This document shows positions 61,801 through 64,000 of a stretch of DNA of 64,000 nucleotides, piece after piece. Numbering within the stretch: the stretch's first letter is position 1; each line of letters begins with the position of its first letter. Under the pieces are notes generated by a model. It searched no databases, was not told the DNA's origin, and was given only the letters and a program-made list of their open reading frames with translations. Origin of the DNA: Rana temporaria. Lineage: Eukaryota > Chordata > Amphibia > Anura > Ranidae. The stretch covers positions 247,377,231 through 247,441,230 of the forward strand of contig NC_053489.1 of assembly GCF_905171775.1 (NCBI RefSeq), read 5' to 3'. The translations under genes and the position numbers were made by a program.

Positions 61801-64000
61801 GTAAACCTAGAATCATAAACAAAAGCTAATGAGTACTGTTTGTAGCCAGCACTAGCACATAATCGTGTATTTGTGGATTTAGAATGAATGAAAGAATGAA
61901 TGAAGACTGGGATAATTCATATTTTCACACACTTTGCTGCTGAATTGCTGAATGCACTAACATTCTCTTTAGTGTCTTTCACCTACCCTTCTTATATTTT
62001 TCTGGCAATGTTGTGTTTTTTCTAATACCGGAATTTATGCGTGCTGATATTGCGCCATAGGGACAATGTCTGCAACCATCCTGCAGCTGAAGGCGCTGCT
62101 TATATGTAGTCAGTCTTTGCCTTAAGGCTTCATTTCTGCGTTCCAGGTCTCTCACGCGATCTTGTAAGTTCTCCATAGTGTCCTCAGCCTCCAAATCTCG
62201 GCCATCTTTTCTGGCTTTCTTTACTTCATGCTGCCCATGATCCGATGTTAGACGGAGCAGTTTAGTTGCCATTCTGTAAAGGAAAATGGTAATTTTACCT
62301 TCCTTAAAATAACCTGCATTTGTTGGCTTTACTATCCTTGCTATTTGTATACAGTATTATATGCACATATCTTGTTAACACTGTGAATTTATTTTTCAGT
62401 TATTATCAAATAAAATATAGAGCCTATTCCTGCTTTCATGATTAAAGGAAACCTGTCTTAAAGCGGGAGTTCACCCAAAAACGAAATTTTTAACATTAGA
62501 TTGAGGCTCATTTTGGGAAGCAGAATCGGGTGTTTTTTTTAAATCGAAGCAGTACTTACCGTTTTAGAGATAGATCTTCTCCGCCGCTTCCGGGTATGGG
62601 CTGCGGGACTGGGCGTTCCTATTTGATTGACAGGCTTCTGACAGGCTTCCGACGGTCGCATACAGCTCGTCACGATTTTCCGAAAGTAGCCAAACGTCGG
62701 TGCGCAGGCGCCGTATAGAGCCGCACCGACGTTCGGCTTCTTTCGGCTACTCGTGATGCGCTGTATGCGACCGTCGGAAGCCTGTCGGAAGCCTGTCAAT
62801 CAAATAGGAACGCCCAGTCCCGCAGCCCATACCCGGAAGCGGCGGAGAAGATCTATCTCTAAAACGGTAAGTACTGCTTCGATTTAAAAAAAAAACCACC
62901 CGATTCCCCTTCACAAAACGAGCATCAATCTAATGTTAAAAATAGTTTTTCGGGTAAACTCCCGCTTTAAGCAAATAAGTAGAATTCCATTGTTAACTTG
63001 TCTTGGACTTAAATCCATTTCAAGCCACTAACTCAGAGTAACATCCTTGTTATTAGAGTGGAGTCAGATATCCTGACCTACTACTTCCAAGTCAGTGACA
63101 CAAAGTATCCAAACCAGTGTCACAGTGTCACCAGTGGTAAGACAGACAGGTAACTAGCTATTTTATTTGTGATGTATAATTTTATTTGTAACTGTTTTAA
63201 CATTTTTATGGGTTCACTTTTCCATACTTCAGTGAATGTATTACATTTGTACATACTGTATATAGATAATTCCTCTGGGGACCAGTGGAGGCTGGTGCTC
63301 AATATTTTAGGTGGGGGGCATCAAACAATCCTGCCCCCTCTATCACGCACAACCGCCAGCACCTTACCCTAGGAGGCTGCTTCTCGCTCCAGGCTCCCGG
63401 CCAAACAGGTGTTGCTTCTCCTTCTGGCTGAACAGGTAGTGGGTCCTGAGACCCGATTGACTGGGAGTCCTAAGACTCCCTGGCCATTCAGGTCTCAGGA
63501 CCCGCTTCCTGATTGGCCAGGAGAAGAAGCAGGAAGACATTAGTGAATATTAATTCGCTAATGTCACACAACTGGGTGGGCTCAGGGCGCAGTGCTCTGC
63601 GCCCTGAGCCCACCCTTTTTTAAAGCCAATTAGAGCCTCAGGCTCTAATCATGTGCTTAAAAAAAAAGAAAACATTGAAAAAAACAGCATACTGTACATG
63701 TTTGAGGTATACTGAATGTAATGTTAGAAACTTGTTTATTGGGTGAACCTCCGCTTTAAGAACATAGTCAAAAAGTCATAGTAAAGCATATTAAATTAAT
63801 TTAATCTAGATTTTAACTTTTGTCACACATGTTGCAGCAGTTCTGTTGTCAGGGCCCTGCATTGTTAGTGGTCCAAGTAACGGTCATTCTGACAGTGATG
63901 GCATCTATGGACAGTAACTACTGTACATAAGTCATACTATATGAAAGACATTTTCTTATTGAATATACTGTATACCTCTTCATTTTGTCCTCCTGCTTCC
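6746..64000 (-). CDS. RPGRIP1: RPGRIP1 gene, 23 exons in the window (5' end missing)
   Basis: RPGRIP1 is a scaffold of the photoreceptor connecting cilium that tethers RPGR and interacts with the nephrocystin module. The joined exons give 1,230 residues: coiled coil (~1-540), first C2-type domain (~545-693), second C2 (~741-870), acidic linker (~870-1045) and RPGR-interaction domain (~1048-1215). The human protein is ~1,286 residues, so about 60 N-terminal residues are missing to the right. Assignment to RPGRIP1 rather than RPGRIP1L rests on paralogue-diagnostic strings: 'AKVYLST', 'LGHQPSPYIVYRFF', 'ETETPLSLRKP..GEEIYYHF', 'RRHFLYMLL' and 'LKFTVVSDP..E....C.DVGYAYL'. All 22 introns obey splice consensus (one GC-AG) and all phases agree, so the gene looks intact. 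Confidence 0.95.
6883..8997 (-). other. RPGRIP1 intron w22
   Basis: No exon found. It holds a fragment at ~7125-7350 homologous to the right half of the TTAA element at 60444-61437, G-runs near 7355 and 7410, and at ~8520-8770 a degraded Harbinger-type MITE piece (GCATGCTCAGAATCAAGT, TTTTACGTCACCGCG). 7590-8480 shows nothing recognisable. Confidence 0.6.
8998..9128 (-). CDS. RPGRIP1: RPGRIP1 exon w22
   Basis: Acceptor CAACAAAG|GTTAAA, donor TTGCAGA|GTGAGT. Encodes LKFTVVSDPVNEDDDDCRDV then GYAYLDLRHLLRRSVDPAEE, the conserved core of the RPGR-interaction domain. The 'GYAYL' form is RPGRIP1-like. An internal TTTACAG mimics an acceptor, but using it would break the frame. Confidence 0.93.
9660..10340. 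repeat. Degenerate G-rich tandem repeat region
   Basis: Loosely repeated words such as GGTGCAGT, GTGGTG, GGCATG and TGCAGGT recur every ~30-50 bp. Long minus-strand ORFs here are Pro/His/Leu-rich low complexity in several frames, not genes. Confidence 0.5.
10676..11135. repeat. ~31-bp minisatellite (GGCTCTCTGGGGACCCTGATGTAAGG)
   Basis: About 14 diverged units of ~29-34 bp built on CTCTGGGGACCCTGATGTAAGG. The apparent minus-strand peptides with 'PRAP.ITSGSPES' are translations of the array. Just right, near 11290-11318, the sequence CTAGTTATGCCTCTAG resembles the right end of a CAGAGGCRTAACTAG-type hAT element; no left end was found. Confidence 0.75.
11799..12181. mobile_element. TTAA-flanked palindromic MITE
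   Basis: Flanked by TTAA at 11795-11798 and 12182-12185. Ends are AGCAGTTGTAT and its inverted partner ATACAACCGCT. 383 bp, no coding capacity. TTAA duplication is the hallmark of piggyBac-type insertion; assignment is by target site only. Confidence 0.7.
12186..13337. other. RPGRIP1 intron w21, unannotated stretch
   Basis: AT-rich intron DNA without convincing exon, RNA gene or element ends. Long ORFs are absent. Confidence 0.5.
13618..13966. repeat. ~350-bp palindrome inside the hAT element
   Basis: The left arm (ATCACCGCGGCGGGGAACAT... CAGCGTTCGTCTGAACAGCTG...) is mirrored by the right arm (...CAGCTGTTCAAACGAACGCTG... ATGTTCCCCGCCGCGGTGAT). Between them are four alternating copies of a GACTCCCCCTTGCTCGCGATT / AATCGCGAGCAAGGGGGAGT block, themselves inverted. 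It should form a cruciform or a strong hairpin. Confidence 0.88.
13985..14880. repeat. 22-bp minisatellite (GTGCCAATCACACGCAGCCACT)
   Basis: About 40 units, mostly 22 bp with 20-21 bp variants; some units carry ATCAATTGTCGCCACTGT instead. The predicted Ser/His/Cys-rich peptides in several frames are repeat translations. The same ATCAATTGT-GCCACTGTG word recurs in the arrays at 18690-19215 and 41930-42870. Confidence 0.93.
14895..16905. repeat. 31-bp minisatellite (~65 copies of ATGTCCCCAGCCTCTGTCCC-CCTCCTGTGTC)
   Basis: Highly homogeneous array over 2.0 kb; variants are limited to a few positions (GTC/GCC, GCCTC/GCGTC, CTG/CTT). The 31-bp unit is not a multiple of three, so every frame is open and six-frame translation yields spurious proteins of up to 721 residues. 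One unit (16577-16608) has an extra C, and one near 15380-15411 is partly duplicated. Confidence 0.96.
18690..19215. repeat. 22-27 bp minisatellite (GCCATCAATTGTCACCACTGT)
   Basis: Two sub-blocks: CCATCAAACGCAACCACTGTGCCATG units (~27 bp) then CCATCAATTGTCACCACTGTG units (~22 bp), some 23 units in all. It is related in sequence and position to the array in the hAT copy at 41468-42940. Confidence 0.92.
19244..19588. repeat. Nested inverted repeats with poly(G)/poly(C) arms
   Basis: The block CTGCTGGGACTTGTAGTTCTCC occurs four times in alternating orientation. Inner arms share CACACCCATCCACCTCAGAGC, and the centre pairs a G run (~19386) with a C run (~19434). This gives hairpins within hairpins. 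Confidence 0.88.
20143..20672. mobile_element. Harbinger-like MITE remnant trapped between two hAT copies
   Basis: This matches the interior of the ~720-bp GGGCCAGATTC MITE family (GCACTTG...GCCGGCG..., GCGCATGC, TTACGCAAACGACGT, CGGGAACGACGGCCATACTT, AAGATCCGACAGTGTAA) but lacks both terminal ~30-50 bp, which were cut off by the hAT ends at 20142 and 20673. Confidence 0.8.
20673..23293 (+). mobile_element. hAT copy B of the composite unit
   Basis: Left end CAGTGGCGGCTGGTGCTC at 20673, right end GGCCGCCACTG at 23293. Most of its 2,621 bp is the GATA-type array. Sequence near the right end (TGACCGGCGCTCA..., GGCGGCGCCC-TGCGCCCCCTATGG) matches copy A. Confidence 0.85.
20765..22625. repeat. GATA/GACA and GA microsatellite, ~1.9 kb
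   Basis: Long (GATA)n with GACA, AATTAGACAGAC and (GATC)TATAGAT interruptions. From ~21780 a higher-order unit of ~35-60 bp (GATCTATAGATAGAGAGATA) repeats. It ends in (GA)n at 22545-22615. Minus-strand Ser/Leu/Ile/Tyr ORFs are translations of this repeat. Confidence 0.95.
23302..23607 (-). other. Start of RPGRIP1 intron w21, non-coding
   Basis: Intron sequence between exon w21 and the composite hAT. I see no coding or repeat features. Confidence 0.5.
23608..23698 (-). CDS. RPGRIP1: RPGRIP1 exon w21
   Basis: Acceptor CCCATGCAG|TAATTC, donor GTAAG|GTAACA. Encodes VIHLDGKEHADRRHFLYMLL then EGSDTEGERV, part of the RPGR-interaction domain. The 14.5-kb intron that follows contains the CR1, hAT and satellite DNA. 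Confidence 0.93.
23825..24017 (-). CDS. RPGRIP1: RPGRIP1 exon w20 (start of RPGR-interaction domain)
   Basis: Acceptor CTACTTAG|CCATCA, donor AACAAAG|GTATGA. Encodes 'RIRVEIASLTL', 'VERVFVEFQFAGVPAEETET', 'PLSLRKPSQGEEIYYHF'. The last two strings favour RPGRIP1 over RPGRIP1L. Confidence 0.95.
24674..26110 (-). mobile_element. Dead Tc1-type transposon, interrupted by a Harbinger MITE
   Basis: The left end CAAGTGTGCTCATAAGTTTACA follows TA at 24672-24673. Minus-strand Tc1 transposase pieces: 'CTWTFQHDNDPKHKAKSP', 'WPSKSPDLNIIEPLWGDLK' (DDE region, 24710-25140) and 'FWHQVIWSDETRI' (~25940). The MITE 25163-25883 sits between them, and part of the central domain is also deleted. The right end is lost. 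Confidence 0.88.
25163..25883. mobile_element. Harbinger-like MITE (GGGCCAGATTC family), target GGT
   Basis: Ends GGGCCAGATTC / GAATCTGGCCC. GGT flanks both sides (25160-25162, 25884-25886). The empty site can be read from the second Tc1 copy (GGAATGGTGTACTTTTCAT at ~48154), confirming a 3-bp duplication. 721 bp, palindromic subterminal regions, non-coding. Confidence 0.9.
26246..26950 (-). other. RPGRIP1 intron w19, unannotated part
   Basis: Intron between the Tc1 relic and the next MITE. Nothing recognisable. Confidence 0.45.
26955..27375. mobile_element. Harbinger-like MITE (GCCTCGTACACACG family)
   Basis: Left AGCCGAGGACACACGATCGG and right CGTGTGTATGAGGCC are inverted; subterminal CCGATGAGAACGGTC / GAAGACGGTGCATC also pair. 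~420 bp, no coding. Confidence 0.75.
27661..27761 (-). CDS. RPGRIP1: RPGRIP1 exon w19
   Basis: Acceptor TTTTTTTAAG|ATGAGA, donor AAGCTG|GTAAGT. Encodes an acidic linker with six consecutive Asp (GAT/GAC run) followed by MVVVAQPLVPYKL. The human protein has the shorter SDD-VIVPP here. No catalytic function expected. Confidence 0.88.
27845..27965 (-). CDS. RPGRIP1: RPGRIP1 exon w18
   Basis: Acceptor TTGTTCTAG|GATATT, donor GAAAATG|GTAAAA. Encodes an acidic, Gln/Glu-rich linker segment (DIAVGQEEPQGQIDQLIYEE...). Weakly conserved region; supported by splice sites and phase continuity. Confidence 0.85.
28128..28847. mobile_element. Harbinger-like MITE (GGGCCAGATTC family)
   Basis: Ends GGGGTAGATTCAC / GTGAATCTACCCC, 720 bp. 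The 3-bp flanks are TAT and AAT, so the duplication is imperfect. Interior shows the family words GATACGACGGCGTATC and CGGGAACGACGGCCATACTT. Confidence 0.85.
29453..30026. mobile_element. Harbinger-like MITE
   Basis: Ends ATGCCGAGTACACACGATAA and its inverted partner (...ATCATGTGTACGCGGCAT). Interior GTGTGTGGGC words alternate in orientation. ~574 bp, non-coding. Confidence 0.8.
30062..30250 (-). CDS. RPGRIP1: RPGRIP1 exon w17
   Basis: Acceptor CACTTATCAG|GGAAAA, donor GCGCAG|GTGGGT, 63 codons in phase 0. Encodes a Lys/Arg-rich charged linker ('KRGRRDG', 'RPTKSRKAEEDL'), comparable to the basic linker after the second C2 domain in the human protein. Confidence 0.85.
30260..31800 (-). other. 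RPGRIP1 intron w16, mostly unannotated
   Basis: No exon found. Around 31100-31555 the sequence ends in GTCGGAAAGTGGTTAA, resembling the right end of the TTAACCACTT family of TTAA elements; the left end is unclear. A (TG)n(TA)n microsatellite is at 31811-31858. Confidence 0.5.
31811..31858. repeat. (TG)n(TA)n microsatellite
   Basis: Simple dinucleotide run about 30 bp downstream (on the gene strand) of the exon w16 donor. Confidence 0.9.
31889..32049 (-). CDS. RPGRIP1: RPGRIP1 exon w16 (end of second C2)
   Basis: Acceptor TTTCAAAAG|GTGATT, donor TCAGAG|GTAATA. Encodes 'GDFALINPCGKCAGTVQLSM' then 'EWKFPYHAPGKSL', the last strands of the second C2 domain; 'WKFPY' is conserved in RPGRIP1. Confidence 0.93.
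32264..32986. mobile_element. Harbinger-like MITE (GGGCCAGATTC family), target AGT
   Basis: Ends GGCCCAGATTCAC / GTGAATCTGCCCC, with AGT on each side (32261-32263, 32987-32989). 723 bp. Confidence 0.88.
33002..33996. mobile_element. Non-autonomous hAT element with 8-bp duplication GTGTAAAG
   Basis: Ends CAGGGGTCTCAAACTC... and ...TTTGAGACCACTG. Perfect duplication GTGTAAAG at 32994-33001 and 33997-34004. Contains a 33-bp tandem (CTGGTGTCAGCGAGCGCATT..., ~33099-33174), a further CAGGGTTTGACAAA hAT-like end at 33179, a CpG block shared in inverse orientation with 44060-44490, and a duplicated AACTTGTAATACCAACGGC block (33795, 33856). Confidence 0.9.
34324..34672 (-). CDS. RPGRIP1: RPGRIP1 exon w15 (second C2 domain)
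   Basis: Acceptor TATTTTCCAG|GGTTGG, donor TTCAAG|GTAAGA. Encodes most of a C2 domain: 'LIIHIWGCRSLK', 'QPSPYIVYRFFHYPDH', 'IIPCSNNPQFGNEAVYPV', 'LYIYVFDDEE', 'GAYLGKTEVSLHSLAQG'. Some Asp positions of a Ca2+-binding C2 are retained (FDDEE), but Ca2+ binding is not established. Strings match RPGRIP1. Confidence 0.96.
34805..34944 (-). CDS. RPGRIP1: RPGRIP1 exon w14 (inter-C2 linker)
   Basis: Acceptor CTTTCCCTAG|ATGCCA, donor GGAAAG|GTGAGA. Encodes 'GELDYWLRL' and 'SKAKVYLSTRKNTGLGK'; the AQVYLST-like string is diagnostic for RPGRIP1. Confidence 0.94.
35093..35345. mobile_element. Partial Harbinger-like MITE (GCCTCGTACACACG family)
   Basis: Left end GCCCTGTACACACGATCGG is clear. The interior shares GAGCATGCGTCGACTTGATTC with the copy at 26955. 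The right end is worn or missing. Confidence 0.6.
35776..36018. mobile_element. Short MITE with AGAGCCGGTTYACAC ends
   Basis: Ends AGAGCCGGTTTACACACAGG and its inverted CTGTGTGAACCGGCTCT; subterminal GGCACGACTTTGGGG / CCCCCAAAGTCGT pair inside. ~240 bp. A related element may lie at 54207-54502. Confidence 0.7.
36250..37030. mobile_element. Degraded mariner/pogo-type MITE split by a Harbinger MITE
   Basis: Pieces AACCTTGGTTTGCAAGCATAAT (36258) and AACCAAGGTACTGTA (37019) match the intact copies at 49232 and 50311. A Harbinger-like MITE (36430-36880, TCATACACACGGTCAGAC... CTGACCGTGTGTATGGGGC) lies inside and is younger; it itself contains an internal end pair near 36692. Confidence 0.7.
37103..37856. 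mobile_element. Harbinger-like MITE (GGGCCAGATTC family), target AGT
   Basis: Ends GGGCCAGATTCAG / ...TTTTCGGCCC, AGT duplication at 37100-37102 and 37857-37859, 754 bp. Shares CTATGTTAAGTATGGCCGTC-type interior with the other copies. Confidence 0.87.
37924..38569. repeat. 646-bp foldback element
   Basis: Left arm ATATTAAATGTGCAAACCAA... pairs with right arm ...TTGGTTTGCACATTTAATAT. Inner arms (CATATGTGGAAAAAACA, CTCTAGGCAAACATCCT) also pair. No ORF of interest. Confidence 0.85.
38570..39457 (-). other. RPGRIP1 intron w13, unannotated part
   Basis: Single-copy-looking intron sequence. A 161-codon plus-strand ORF starts at 38578 but has no recognisable domain or promoter; I treat it as chance. 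Confidence 0.45.
39458..39907 (-). CDS. RPGRIP1: RPGRIP1 exon w13 (first C2-type domain)
   Basis: Acceptor TCTTTTTCAG|CTCAGC, donor ATGACAG|GTAAGT; 450 nt. Begins 'QLKDIAYGT', the family signature, then 'LHRGETLFEIYI', 'PVTFCIYSLYDFETHATPVV', 'PQFNFTSRYAVTPD', 'YLRVGTMTVELYQV'. This is the first C2-type domain of the RPGRIP1 family. Confidence 0.96.
40292..40560. mobile_element. Harbinger-like MITE (GCCTCGTACACACG family), target TAA
   Basis: Ends AGCCTCGTACACACGGCCGA / ...GTCGTGTGTACGAGGCT, TAA at 40289-40291 and 40561-40563. 269 bp, almost wholly palindromic (GGAACTCGACGG / GAGTTCCTCGAC). Confidence 0.92.
40564..41467 (-). other. RPGRIP1 intron w12, unannotated part
   Basis: No features recognised; some T-runs and G-rich tracts near 41080. 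Confidence 0.4.
41468..42940 (-). mobile_element. Non-autonomous hAT element of the CAGTGGCGG family
   Basis: Ends CAGTGGAGG... and ...GAGCACCAGCCGCCACTG, inverted relative to the copies at 18624 and 20673. Flanks TGTATAAA (41460-41467) and TGTAAAAA (42941-42948) match at 7 of 8 positions. 1,473 bp; no transposase; minisatellite at the same subterminal place as in copy A. Confidence 0.88.
41930..42870. repeat. ~21-22 bp minisatellite (TGATGGGCACAGTGGCGACAAT)
   Basis: About 42 units, on the opposite strand equal to ATTGTCGCCACTGTGCCCATCA. This is the same unit family as 18690-19215, with higher-order CATGGCACAGTGG inserts. Minus-strand ORFs rich in CHQL are repeat translations. Confidence 0.93.
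42949..43980 (-). other. RPGRIP1 intron w12, unannotated part
   Basis: No recognisable coding or repeat structure. Confidence 0.4.
43985..45148. mobile_element. TTAA-flanked element (TTAACCACTTG family)
   Basis: TTAA at 43981-43984 and 45149-45152. Ends CCACTTGCCCACC and inverted GGTGGTCAAGAGG. Contains a CpG block (GTATTTGCGCAGCGGTCTTA...) shared inversely with 33420-33690, and CpG-rich inverted repeats near 44860-45020. Non-coding. Confidence 0.75.
45285..45890. mobile_element. Harbinger-like MITE (GCCTCGTACACACG family)
   Basis: Ends GGCCTCGTACACACGACCG / ...CAATCGTGTGTCGAGGCC; flanks TCG and TCA. Related to the copy at 40292 (GAGGAACTCGTCG words), 606 bp. Confidence 0.85.
46500..46617 (-). 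CDS. RPGRIP1: RPGRIP1 exon w12 (coiled coil)
   Basis: Acceptor CAATTATCAG|GAAGAG, donor TTGGAAG|GTATTA. Encodes 'EELKSVKLRTECESREIEER' and 'LKRNSRIQMLE', the end of the coiled coil, matching the human NNRIKQLE position. Confidence 0.93.
46935..47342. mobile_element. Harbinger-like MITE
   Basis: Ends AGGCCCGTACACATGATACG / ...TGTGTGTACGAGGCT; flanks rich in TAA/TTA. ~408 bp. Confidence 0.75.
47474..48270 (-). mobile_element. Truncated Tc1-type transposon
   Basis: Left end CAGTTGTGCTCATAAGTTTACA after TA (47472-47473). The C-terminal two thirds of a Tc1 transposase reads on the minus strand: 'SIWWIGSDDKIELFGHN', 'HGGGLLMFWGCVSYKGTGNL', 'QHDNDPIHKAKSP', 'QSPDLNIIEPL'. The 5' part and its inverted repeat are missing; sequence changes abruptly near 48270. 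Confidence 0.88.
48627..49057. mobile_element. Harbinger MITE with the termini of the autonomous element, target TTA
   Basis: TTA at 48624-48626 and 49058-49060. Left end GGCCTCGTACACACGACCGG then ATCTATCCGCTGG, closely matching the right end at 6473 of the nuclease-encoding element. 431 bp, non-coding, palindromic. Confidence 0.92.
49232..49689. mobile_element. Mariner/pogo-type MITE (CAGTGGAACCTTGG)
   Basis: Ends CAGTGGAACCTTGGATTACG / ...TAAACCAAGGTTCCACTG, TA on each side (49230-49231, 49690-49691). 458 bp. Confidence 0.9.
49961..50272 (-). CDS. RPGRIP1: RPGRIP1 exon w11 (coiled coil)
   Basis: Acceptor CTGATCTAG|AGTCAC, donor ATTATCAG|GTAAGT, 104 codons in phase 0. Encodes Glu/Arg-rich heptads and the conserved 'AHAETILELEKTREMLILQH' motif. 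Two other AGs downstream of the chosen acceptor would put the exon out of frame. Confidence 0.93.
50311..50777. mobile_element. Mariner/pogo-type MITE (CAGTGGAACCTTGG), second copy
   Basis: TA at 50309-50310 and 50778-50779, the same ends as at 49232; 467 bp. It lies only 39 bp upstream of the exon w11 acceptor, on the opposite side of w11 from the first copy. Confidence 0.9.
51378..51875. mobile_element. TTAA-type MITE (AGTGGATGTAAAC)
   Basis: Ends AGTGGATGTAAAACC / GGTTTACATCCACT. Left flank TTAA, right flank TGAA (one mismatch). Same family as 59334-59892. Confidence 0.7.
52016..52179 (-). CDS. RPGRIP1: RPGRIP1 exon w10 (coiled coil)
   Basis: Acceptor TTTGTCAG|AGCAAA, donor CCACAG|GTAAAA. 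Encodes 'QSEQFKQDISRLQCQLLEKR', 'QEINDLQDKISAL'. Phase 1 entry is satisfied only by the GC donor of exon w9. Confidence 0.93.
52436..52897. mobile_element. TTAA-flanked MITE
   Basis: TTAA at 52432-52435 and 52898-52901. Ends TGTGGTTGTAAAGGC / ...TAATACCACT. 462 bp. Confidence 0.68.
53276..53927. mobile_element. Non-autonomous hAT element with 8-bp duplication AATAGAAG
   Basis: Ends CAGGCCCGGACTGGC / ...CCCAGTCCGGGCCTG, perfect duplication at 53268-53275 and 53928-53935. 652 bp, of which ~390 is a minisatellite. Confidence 0.94.
53405..53795. repeat. 35-bp minisatellite (GTGTAATGTAAAGGGGCCCA-GAGGTGCAGGGTGCT)
   Basis: About 11 units of 34-36 bp in the hAT element above. The unit is not a multiple of three in general; minus-strand 'HYTAPCTSGPLYITQH' peptides are artefacts. 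Confidence 0.93.
54005..54144 (-). CDS. RPGRIP1: RPGRIP1 exon w9 (coiled coil), GC splice donor
   Basis: Acceptor TTATTCACAG|TTCTTT, donor CAAGAG|GCAAGT, a GC-AG intron with otherwise perfect consensus. Encodes 'EELKGLLTKLEAQIKCYESD' and 'LTISKEQLQHAR'. No in-frame GT donor is available nearby that keeps phase 1. Confidence 0.92.
54207..54502. mobile_element. Short MITE (GCCCTGGTTCACA ends)
   Basis: Left TAGCCCTGGTTCACATTG, right CAGTGTGAACCTCGGCTTA; ~295 bp with imperfect inner pairing. It abuts exon w8's donor side, ending 20 bp from the exon. Confidence 0.55.
54522..54595 (-). CDS. RPGRIP1: RPGRIP1 exon w8 (coiled coil)
   Basis: Acceptor CTCTTTCAG|TATGAA, donor CTAAAAGG|GTGAGA. Encodes 'YEERAIELEREKDLLKEHYG' + NLL, matching the conserved DLEKERKLLNDNYDKLL position. 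Confidence 0.93.
55165..55305 (-). CDS. RPGRIP1: RPGRIP1 exon w7 (coiled coil)
   Basis: Acceptor GATAGAAACAG|AAATCA, donor GTTGAG|GTAATC, 47 codons in phase 0. Encodes 'SHKAVLMQLEELSTQLKEER', matching the family AHEALLKQVNELRAELKEE segment. Confidence 0.93.
55418..55441 (-). CDS. RPGRIP1: RPGRIP1 exon w6, 24-nt microexon
   Basis: Acceptor TTTATTTCCAG|TCTTAT, donor CAAGAG|GTATGT. Eight codons, SYETEIQE, aligning with AYETLLQK of the human protein. Phase 0 on both sides, so skipping it would keep the frame. Confidence 0.88.
55709..56475. mobile_element. Harbinger-like MITE (GGGCCAGATTC family), target TAT
   Basis: Ends GGCCCAGATTCAC / GTGAATCTGGGCC, TAT at 55706-55708 and 56476-56478. 767 bp, a more diverged subfamily rich in TACGCCGGCGTA words. 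Confidence 0.88.
56590..57060 (-). other. Intron tract with repeated TTCGTA / TACGAA words
   Basis: Degenerate short-word repeats (TTCGTAT, ACGAAAAT, ATACGAAC) on both strands, continued at 57345-57470. Not coding. Probably a decayed element split by the MITE at 57074. Confidence 0.5.
57074..57302. mobile_element. Harbinger-like MITE (GCCTCGTACACACG family), target TAA
   Basis: Ends AGCCTCGTACACACGATCAG / ...TGTGTGTACGGGGCT, TAA at 57071-57073 and 57303-57305; 229 bp. Shares TTTTGTTGCCGAAAAGTT with 36726. Confidence 0.92.
57737..57842 (-). CDS. RPGRIP1: RPGRIP1 exon w5 (coiled coil)
   Basis: Acceptor CTTTTTTTCAG|AAAAAT, donor AAAGAG|GTGAAG. Encodes 'VMNIRLQKELREKNTSLCAL' and 'REQFQQLKE', matching the human ELIRLKKLLHERNASLV segment. 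Confidence 0.93.
58653..58796 (-). CDS. RPGRIP1: RPGRIP1 exon w4
   Basis: Acceptor TACCTTCCAG|ATTTCA, donor CAGCG|GTAAGT. Encodes 'NMDEKAAVILKHMAAAKPKD' then 'LETEMLLSLQHVQQAEDQ', helical. Less conserved, supported by splice sites and phase. Confidence 0.87.
58882..60215 (-). mobile_element. Internally deleted Tc1-type transposon with a nested TTAA MITE
   Basis: Ends CAATATCTCACAAAAGTGAG and inverted CTCACTTCTGTAAGATACTG, TA on both sides (58880-58881, 60216-60217). The minus strand keeps the N-terminal helix-turn-helix: 'MVAKTIQRFNRTGSPQNRPR' and 'RHIQRLSLVNRHMSAA'. The catalytic domain is absent. A TTAA element (59334-59892) was inserted later. Confidence 0.9.
59334..59892. mobile_element. 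TTAA-flanked MITE nested in Tc1
   Basis: TTAA at 59330-59333 and 59893-59896; ends TGTGGATGTAAAC / GTTTACATCCACT; 559 bp, non-coding. Confidence 0.82.
60444..61437. mobile_element. TTAA-flanked element (CCCCTAAACGCCC / GGGCTTAAGTGG)
   Basis: TTAA at 60440-60443 and 61438-61441. CpG-rich left half; the right part (GGGGGATATTTATTATAGCA, CACGACCGCGCAATTGTC) is shared with ~7125-7325. Ends resemble those at 43985-45148. Confidence 0.75.
61710..61806 (-). CDS. RPGRIP1: RPGRIP1 exon w3
   Basis: Acceptor ATGATTCTAG|GTTTAC, donor GATAGACT|GTAAGT. Encodes 'GLRLQGLDTGPPRVAADCGE' then 'TLSDEARAEIDRL', comparable to the LLEEARGEIRNLE region of the family. Confidence 0.9.
61987..62273 (-). CDS. RPGRIP1: RPGRIP1 exon w2 (N-terminal coiled coil)
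   Basis: Acceptor CCTTTACAG|AATGGC, donor AAGAAGG|GTAGGT. Encodes 'MATKLLRLTS', 'ENLQDRVRDLERRNEALRQR' and 'YGAISARINSGIRK'. The ATG at 62272 is internal: an acceptor lies directly before it and exon w1 continues the family motif (K-R-M-A-T-K-L-L-R-L). Confidence 0.95.
62462..62966. mobile_element. 505-bp near-perfect palindromic TTAA element
   Basis: TTAA at 62458-62461 and 62967-62970; ends AGCGGGAGTTCACCC / GGGTAAACTCCCGCT. Both halves carry the same CpG-rich sequence in opposite orientation (GAAGCAGTACTTACCGTTTT / AAAACGGTAAGTACTGCTTC), so the whole element is a foldback. Lies in intron w1. Confidence 0.88.
63283..64000 (+). mobile_element. Left end of a further CAGTGGCGG-family hAT copy
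   Basis: CAGTGGAGGCTGGTGCTCAA at 63283 matches the left ends at 18624 and 20673. No right end before the window edge, so either truncated or unresolved; the true right limit is unknown. Near 63733-63752 GGTGAACCTCCGCTTTAA looks like the end of a TTAA element of the 62462 type. Confidence 0.55.
63976..64000 (-). CDS. RPGRIP1: RPGRIP1 exon w1 (partial, cut by the window edge)
   Basis: Reads KQEDKMK then the first two bases of Arg, donor AAGAG|GTATAC. This matches WKQQDEIKR just before the LLRLT motif of exon w2, and phase 2 fits the w2 acceptor. Only 25 nt visible. Confidence 0.85.

Noticed and set aside
62272..62272. ATG at 62272 as the RPGRIP1 start codon
   Set aside because: A splice acceptor lies one base upstream and the preceding exon at 63976-64000 continues the conserved sequence in phase.
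6746..64000. Assignment to RPGRIP1L instead of RPGRIP1
   Set aside because: The C2 and C-terminal strings (VYLST, QPSPYIVYRFF, ETETPLSLRKP, GYAYL) fit RPGRIP1; RPGRIP1L has different residues at these places.
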